DNA of 11,453 bases from Aureococcus anophagefferens (taxonomy: Eukaryota; Sar; Pelagophyceae; Pelagomonadales; Pelagomonadaceae). Shown here one piece after another: positions 7,690 to 11,453 of the stretch. Within the stretch, counting starts at the first letter, position 1; every line of letters begins with the position of its first letter. The stretch covers positions 411,523-422,975 of the forward strand of contig NW_008705589.1 in the NCBI RefSeq assembly GCF_000186865.1, given 5' to 3'. The translations under genes and the position numbers were made by a program. Under the pieces are notes generated by a model, which did not search any database, was not told where the DNA came from, and was given only the letters and a program-made list of their open reading frames with translations.

Positions 7690-7985
7690 AACCATTCCAA
7701 CGCCCCGATACTTGCCGGCTTTTCCGGAGCGATAGAATCGGCGATATTTGCCGCCGCGCCGGCCCCTTTCGAGGCCTCCTTCGAATCGATAGACCAATAG
7801 GGAGCGACATCATGATTCAGCCGATATTCAGCGATATTCAGCCGATACTCAGCGACACTGAGCCGATATTCAGCCGATATTCAGCCGCCGAACCCAAAAA
7901 TAGCACGTCGATAATCGATAGGGAGCGATATTCAGGGCGATACTTGCCGACTTCAGCGTCGATGCTCGATGCCGATACTTGGCAA
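7690..7985. repeat. Degenerate array of GATATTCAGC / CGATACTTGCCG units
   Basis: At 7814-7889 there are about six consecutive copies of a 10-12-bp unit (ATTCAGCCGAT, ATTCAGCGAT, ACTCAGCGAC and variants). The same region repeats longer pieces: CGATACTTGCCG at about 7706 and 7939 with CGATACTTGGCA near 7973, and ATAGGGAGCGA near 7797 and 7918. Unit length and spacing vary, so it is not a CRISPR array. It is best described as a decayed satellite or minisatellite between the two GC-rich genes. Confidence 0.7.
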
Positions 7986-8342
7986 CTTGATCGCCGCTGT
8001 CGCATGAAGTCGAGCGCCGTACGCACCGCGCGCACGATGCGACGAAGCGCTGCGAAAAAAGCTGCCTTCGCCCCGTCGCTCGAGCTTTTTTTCGTCGTGT
8101 GCTCCGCCAAAAAATCGAAAGTCAGGAAATGAGCTCATTTTCGCACGAGCCCCGAGTCCGTGCGTTGGAAGCGCAAATCGATCGTCGAACCATCATTTTT
8201 CGTCGAAAATCGTGGTTTTGCAAGCGTCGGCGCATCCCAATTGGCACCTCCGTACATGCACGACCAAGATACGTGTGCGACAGTCCGTCGTCGATAGTTC
8301 ACTGCGGTCCGTCGGGCGACAGCTACCGAATTGGGCTTGCTC
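7986..8342. promoter_or_regulatory. Presumed E1 promoter and 5' leader
   Basis: This ~350 bp precedes the E1 start and holds no convincing gene. It has several T/A runs unlike the coding DNA to the right, and a perfect 14-bp palindrome AAATGAGCTCATTT at 8127-8140. Another near-palindrome, ATTTTTCGTCGAAAAT, lies around 8193-8208. No TATA box could be placed with confidence. Regulatory function is inferred from position only. Confidence 0.35.
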
Positions 8343-11300
8343 ATGTTCGGCTGCGTGATTTGCATGGCCTGTGTGGCCGCGGCCGCCAAGGGCGGCGATC
8401 AGCTCTACAGCCGCCAGCTGCTCACCTTCGGGCGCGGCGCCCAGGAGAAGATCATGGCCGGCCGGGTCCTCGTCTTCGGCGCCGACGGCGTCGGCGCGGA
8501 GGTGTGCAAGAATCTGGCGCTCGCGGGCGTGGCGTCGATCACCGTCGCGGGCGACGCGCGCGCGCCGCGCGCCGCAGCCGACCTCGGCGCGCACTTCTAC
8601 GCGTCGCGCGCGCCCGCGAGGTCGCGCGCGGCGGCGACGGCCGCCGGCGCCGCCGAGCTCAGCTCGCGGTGCGCCGTCGTCGCGCGGCGGCGTCCGCGCG
8701 CGCGGCGCGGACCGATCATCTGACGCGCGCGCGCGCAGGCGACGAGCGACGAGGGCCTCGATGCGCTCGCTGCGCGCGTCGCGCGCGGCGACTTCGACGC
8801 CGTCGTCTGCTGCGGCTGCGGCGCGCCGGGCGGAACCCGAATCTTCGAGGCGGCTTCGACGCCGGCGCGCGTGGCCCGTTTCGACAGGATTTCTTGGCCC
8901 TCCGTCGAACGCGACCTGGGAGAAGACGGGGAGGCCCGGAATCGGCCGAAGCGGTTTCGATTCGACCGAGCTCGAGAGGATCGAAGCTCGGCCGGACGCG
9001 CAAAGCTCACCGGTCGCGTCCGGCGCAGGCGGCGCGGACGACGCGGCGGCCGGCGTCGGCGCGCGCGCGCGCGAGGGGGCTGACGGGGGCCGGGGTGGGG
9101 GGGGGGCAGGCGAAGCGCGTCGTCCGCAGGCGACGACGCTCGACGTCGCGTGCCGCCGGCGGCCGCCGGCGCCGCCGCGCCGCTCCGCCGCGGCCGCGAT
9201 CCGCGACCGCGATCGCGACCGCGCCGTCGCCGCAGGTCGCCGTCGCGCACGGCTCTCGTCTGGGCCGTGTGCGCCGGCGCCGAGTTCTTCGTCTTCGACG
9301 ACTTCGGCGACGGCTTCCGCGCCGTCGGCCGCGAGCTTCGCGAGCCCCGCGGCGCCGCCGCGCGCGGCGCCCGCGCGCCGACGGCGCGCCGCCGCCGCAG
9401 GCGGGTCCGCCGCGGAGCCGAAGCTCCTCGAACCGCTCGCAGCCGGCGACGCCGCCGGCACCGTCGTTGTCGCGACGGCTGGCGGCGAGCGGCACGACGC
9501 CGCCGAGGGCGACGCGCTCGTGCTGCGCTCCGGCGCGCGCGGCGTGGCCGCGGCGACGCTCGCGGTCGTAAACGTCGAGTCGCCGTCGGTGCTGACGGCG
9601 GCGGTGCCGCCTGGAGCCTCCCTCGACGCCGGCGCGCGCTACGTCGCGGAGGTCGCGCCGGCCGCGCGACCGGTCGCGCAGCGGCCGCTCGCGGCCGTGC
9701 TCGCGGCGCGCGCGCCGGCCGCGTGCGTCGATGGAGGTGGGCGGCCCTTCGCCGCCGTGCGCGCGATGGTCCCGGAGCGGGGTGGTGGCCCGGCCGCGCC
9801 GGCCCTGGGCTGCGCCGCTGCCGTCGCCGCCGGCGCAGCGGCGCACGACGCGCTCAAGGCGCTCGCCGGCGGCGCGCTCGGCGGCCCGGCGGACGCGCAG
9901 TTCCTCGTCGCGGCCGCAGCCGCGCCGGTGCCGCCGCCGGGGGGGCGCCCGGGCGCCGCGGACCGCTACGCCGCGGCGCGGGCCGCCTTTGGCAACGAGG
10001 GCCTCCGGCGGCTCCAGCGCGCGACAGTCTTCGTCGTCGGCGCGGGCGCGACGCTGGGCGGGAAACCAATGATTCGACGCATTTTCGACGTGAGCGGCAT
10101 CGAACGGTTTCGAGGGGCCATCTCGGCGATCCGTCGAGGACTCGACGGAAGAAGGCCGCTCGTCCGAACGTCGGCCGAGACCGCTTCGATTCGACCGAGC
10201 CGGAGAGTTCCGAAGGGTGGCCGGACGAGCCCGACTCGCTGGTCGTGTTCGGGGCAGGCGCGACGGGCTGCGAGATCCTCAAGAACCTCGCGCTCCTCGG
10301 CGTGCGGCGCGTGCTCGTCGCCGACGACGACGCCATCGAGGTCTCGAATCTGAGCCGCCAGTTCCTCTACCGGCCCGGCGACATCGGCGCGAACAAGGCG
10401 ACGACGGCCGCCGCTGCCGCACGGCGCTTCAACGACGACGTCGACGTCGTCGCGCCCCCGCCCGCGCGGAACGCGAAGCTTCGACGCGAGGCGGCGCGCG
10501 CGCCCGGGGCGACGCCCTTCGGCCGCCTTTCGAGAGCGCGACGGAGGGACATCGCTCGTCCGAACCTCAGCCGACGCGCCCTCGATGAGGCCGAGCTCGA
10601 GCGTCGCGACGTTTGGCCTTGGCGTACCGCTCCGTCTCGACGCAGGTTCCCGCACCGCGTCGACGCGACGACCGTCGGCGCGACCCGGCGTCGACCCCCC
10701 CCCCCCCGAGCGCCGCGGCAGGCGACATCTTCGACGATGACTTCTGGGCCGGTGTCGACCTCGTCTTTACGGCGCTCGACAGCGTCGAGGCGCGGCTCTT
10801 CGTCGACGGCATCTGCGTCGCGCGAACCTTGCCCCTCGTCGACTGCGGGACCCTCGGCGCCGCCGGGTCCGTGCAGCCGGCCGTGCCGTGCGCACCCGGC
10901 GCCGACGCGGGCCGACGCCGCAACCCGGCCCCGCGGTCGCCGTGGGGCGCGCCGCCGCCCGCGCGGGGCGCGACCGCGCGCGGGGCCTGGGGCGTCGGGC
11001 ACCCCGCGTCGCCCAGGCACGTGACGGAGAGCTACGGCGCGACGGCTGACCCGGGCGCGGCCGGCGGCGCCGAGGACCTCGTCCCCGTCTGCACGCTCAA
11101 GCATCACCCGTACAAGGCCGGCCGCGGCGCCCGAGACGCGCGCGCCCACGCCGCTCCGACTCGAGCACGCCGCGATCGATCGTCGGGAGACACGCGTCCA
11201 CGCTTCAAGAACGCCCAGAAAGATGGATGATCGCTCGTGTACGGACGAGCGGAAACGAGCGGAACAGAACCGGGGCGGGAACTCGCAAAGTCAGGAAGTG

Positions 11301-11453
11301 CCCACCCCGATGCTCCCCAGGTCGAGCACGTCGTCCTTTGGGCCCGCGACGCGTGCGATACCGGCGCCGGATGCGCGCGCCGCGGCCGCGGCTCCGGCGG
11401 GCGGCGGTCGCTATCGAGCGCGCGCCGGCCCAAGGCGGCGCGCGCGGCGCAGG
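8343..11453 (+). CDS. UBA1: Ubiquitin-activating enzyme E1 (UBA1-like), 5' part, multi-exon, runs off the edge
   Basis: E1 adenylates ubiquitin with ATP and takes it onto a cysteine as a thioester. The inactive adenylation half starts [17 protein letters not shown] and continues [39 protein letters not shown] and [30 protein letters not shown] to ARYVAEV fits the first catalytic-cysteine half-domain. The active half has [57 protein letters not shown] and [25 protein letters not shown] carries the expected catalytic Cys (codon 11090-11092), then [10 protein letters not shown]. Introns read or inferred: 8676-8738, 8818-9028, 9055-9129, about 9162-9235, one ending 9400, 10046-10257, 10454-10645, 10690-10721, 10888-11016, 11117-11320 and 11353-11452. 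Three are introners. The ATG at 8343 or 8364 may be the start. Another E1 of the family is possible; UBA1 fits best. Confidence 0.88.
8826..9028 (+). mobile_element. Introner element A in the E1 gene
   Basis: A 203-bp element flanked by an exact 8-bp duplication GCGGCGCG (8818-8825 and 9029-9036). It opens CCGGGCGGAACCCGAATC and ends GGTCGCGTCCGGCGCAG, matching elements B and C at both ends, and shares the internal CGGCCGAAGCGG...TTCGATTCGACCGAGC core with B. The intron 8818-9028 (211 nt) uses GC from the left duplication as donor and the element's own CAG as acceptor. Splicing joins t|gc to make Cys and continues the frame as GADDAAAG. Confidence 0.88.
9055..9129 (+). other. Short intron in the E1 gene (75 nt)
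   Basis: GT at 9055 to CAG ending 9129, phase 0. It joins GADDAAAG to ATTLDVACR, matching the spacing E1 enzymes have between the VV strand and the conserved Cys-Arg/His position. The intron contains a long G run (about 9094-9106). Its length is a multiple of three, and the frame is open across it, so retention would not truncate the protein. Confidence 0.5.
10054..10257 (+). mobile_element. Introner element B in the E1 nucleotide-binding loop
   Basis: A 204-bp element flanked by an exact 8-bp duplication GCGCGACG (10046-10053 and 10258-10265). It begins CTGGGCGGGAAACC and ends GGTCGTGTTCGGGGCAG, keeping CTG/CAG at both termini. The intron 10046-10257 (212 nt) has a GC donor and CAG acceptor. 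Splicing rebuilds [12 protein letters not shown], the Gly-rich ATP loop of the active adenylation domain, exactly. The two exons lie in different reading frames, so removal is required. Best-preserved copy in the window, so perhaps the youngest. Confidence 0.92.
10462..10645 (+). mobile_element. Introner element C in the E1 gene
   Basis: A 184-bp element beginning CCGCGCGGAACGCGAAGC (19 of the first 22 bases match element A) and ending CTCGACGCAG. The core ATCGCTCGTCCGAAC (from 10551) is shared with B and E. Flanks are GCCCCCGC (10454-10461) and GTTCCCGC (10646-10653), a 6/8 duplication. The intron 10454-10645 (192 nt) has a GC donor and CAG acceptor; splicing joins gc|g as Ala and continues [12 protein letters not shown] in frame, fitting the E1 region before the DDDFW motif. 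Confidence 0.83.
10690..10721 (+). other. Candidate micro-intron (32 nt) with a C13 tract
   Basis: The frame must change between DATTVGATR and [10 protein letters not shown] at 10690 and CAG ending 10721 do this exactly and give [14 protein letters not shown], close to the E1 pattern. A run of 13 C residues (10695-10707) would serve as the pyrimidine tract. A 32-nt intron is exceptionally short. A GC donor at 10678 (44 nt) is an alternative, and a miscounted C run is a third explanation. Confidence 0.45.
10888..11016 (+). other. GT-AG intron in the E1 gene, length divisible by three
   Basis: Splicing from GT at 10888 to CAG ending 11016 joins cc|g and gives VQPAVPHVTESYG, matching the conserved E1 stretch of the form VQ..IP..TESY. 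The 129-nt intron is open in frame, so unspliced RNA would encode a 43-residue insertion. It has no introner termini and no target duplication. Confidence 0.75.
11117..11320 (+). other. GC-AG intron after the E1 catalytic cysteine, possible diverged introner
   Basis: Splicing after AAG (11116) to CAG ending 11320 yields [20 protein letters not shown], the expected E1 context. The intron is 204 nt, the introner size, with a GC donor. It contains ATCGCTCGT (about 11229) as in the cores of C and E, here part of an inverted repeat CGCTCGT...ACGAGCG. The termini do not match the family and the flanks do not form an 8-bp duplication, so membership is uncertain. Confidence 0.6.
11353..11452 (+). other. 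Probable last intron of the window, acceptor at the edge
   Basis: After WARDA the reading no longer resembles E1. GT at 11353 and CAG at 11450-11452 would bound a 100-nt intron, leaving one exon base (11453) in the window. The next exon would carry the remainder of the second catalytic-cysteine half-domain and the ubiquitin-fold domain, outside this sequence. Confidence 0.45.

Noticed and set aside
7814..7889. Repeat array that could be taken for CRISPR
   Set aside because: Units are only 10-12 bp, variable, and have no unique spacers of constant length; the surrounding genes are eukaryotic with introns.
8193..9461. 422-codon minus-strand open frame and other long Arg/Ala/Pro-rich frames over the E1 gene
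   Set aside because: In very GC-rich DNA stop codons are rare, so long frames arise in all six registers; only the plus-strand frames with E1 motifs are supported.

Overview
The window looks like nuclear DNA of a GC-rich, intron-bearing eukaryotic alga. Three things point to a pelagophyte, most plausibly Aureococcus anophagefferens or a relative: very GC-rich genes, a secreted tyrosinase of a type I associate with stramenopile and haptophyte algae, and several ~200-bp transposon-like sequences that behave as spliceosomal introns ('introners', described in Aureococcus and Micromonas). The species call is an inference; the introners and genes are read from the sequence.

Layout. Bases 1-450 are extremely GC-rich, carry an imperfect direct duplication and no gene I can name. 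Bases 450-1000 are less GC-rich and hold a 163-bp dispersed repeat and a CCA-type microsatellite. From 1026 a 709-codon, apparently intronless coiled-coil protein gene of moderate GC runs rightwards; its 3' end shows a reading-frame problem, followed by another coding-like stretch to about 3805. Bases 3806-4586 lie between convergent genes. From 7004 leftwards to 4587 is a tyrosinase-domain gene with probably two introns. Bases 7005-8342 hold a 9-bp tandem repeat, the second (inverted) copy of the 163-bp repeat and a degenerate GATATTCAGC-type array. From 8343 to the right edge is the 5' two-thirds or so of a ubiquitin-activating enzyme (E1) gene with about eleven introns, reaching just past the catalytic cysteine.

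The main result is a family of four ~184-204 bp elements: three in the E1 gene (8826-9028, 10054-10257, 10462-10645) and one, internally reversed, in the tyrosinase gene (5861-6060). Each is flanked by an 8-bp target duplication (two exact, two 6/8). In every case splicing from the GC that opens the upstream duplication copy to the CAG that closes the element restores the expected protein exactly. One sits inside the E1 nucleotide-binding glycine loop and one inside the tyrosinase CuA copper site, so correct removal is essential for both enzymes. The class of mechanism has been published for Aureococcus; the exclusive GC donors, the orientation-independent CTG...CAG termini and these particular insertions are what deserve checking.

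The genes do not form an operon and share no evident pathway: a structural or cytoskeleton-like unknown, a secreted copper oxidase and a housekeeping ubiquitin enzyme.
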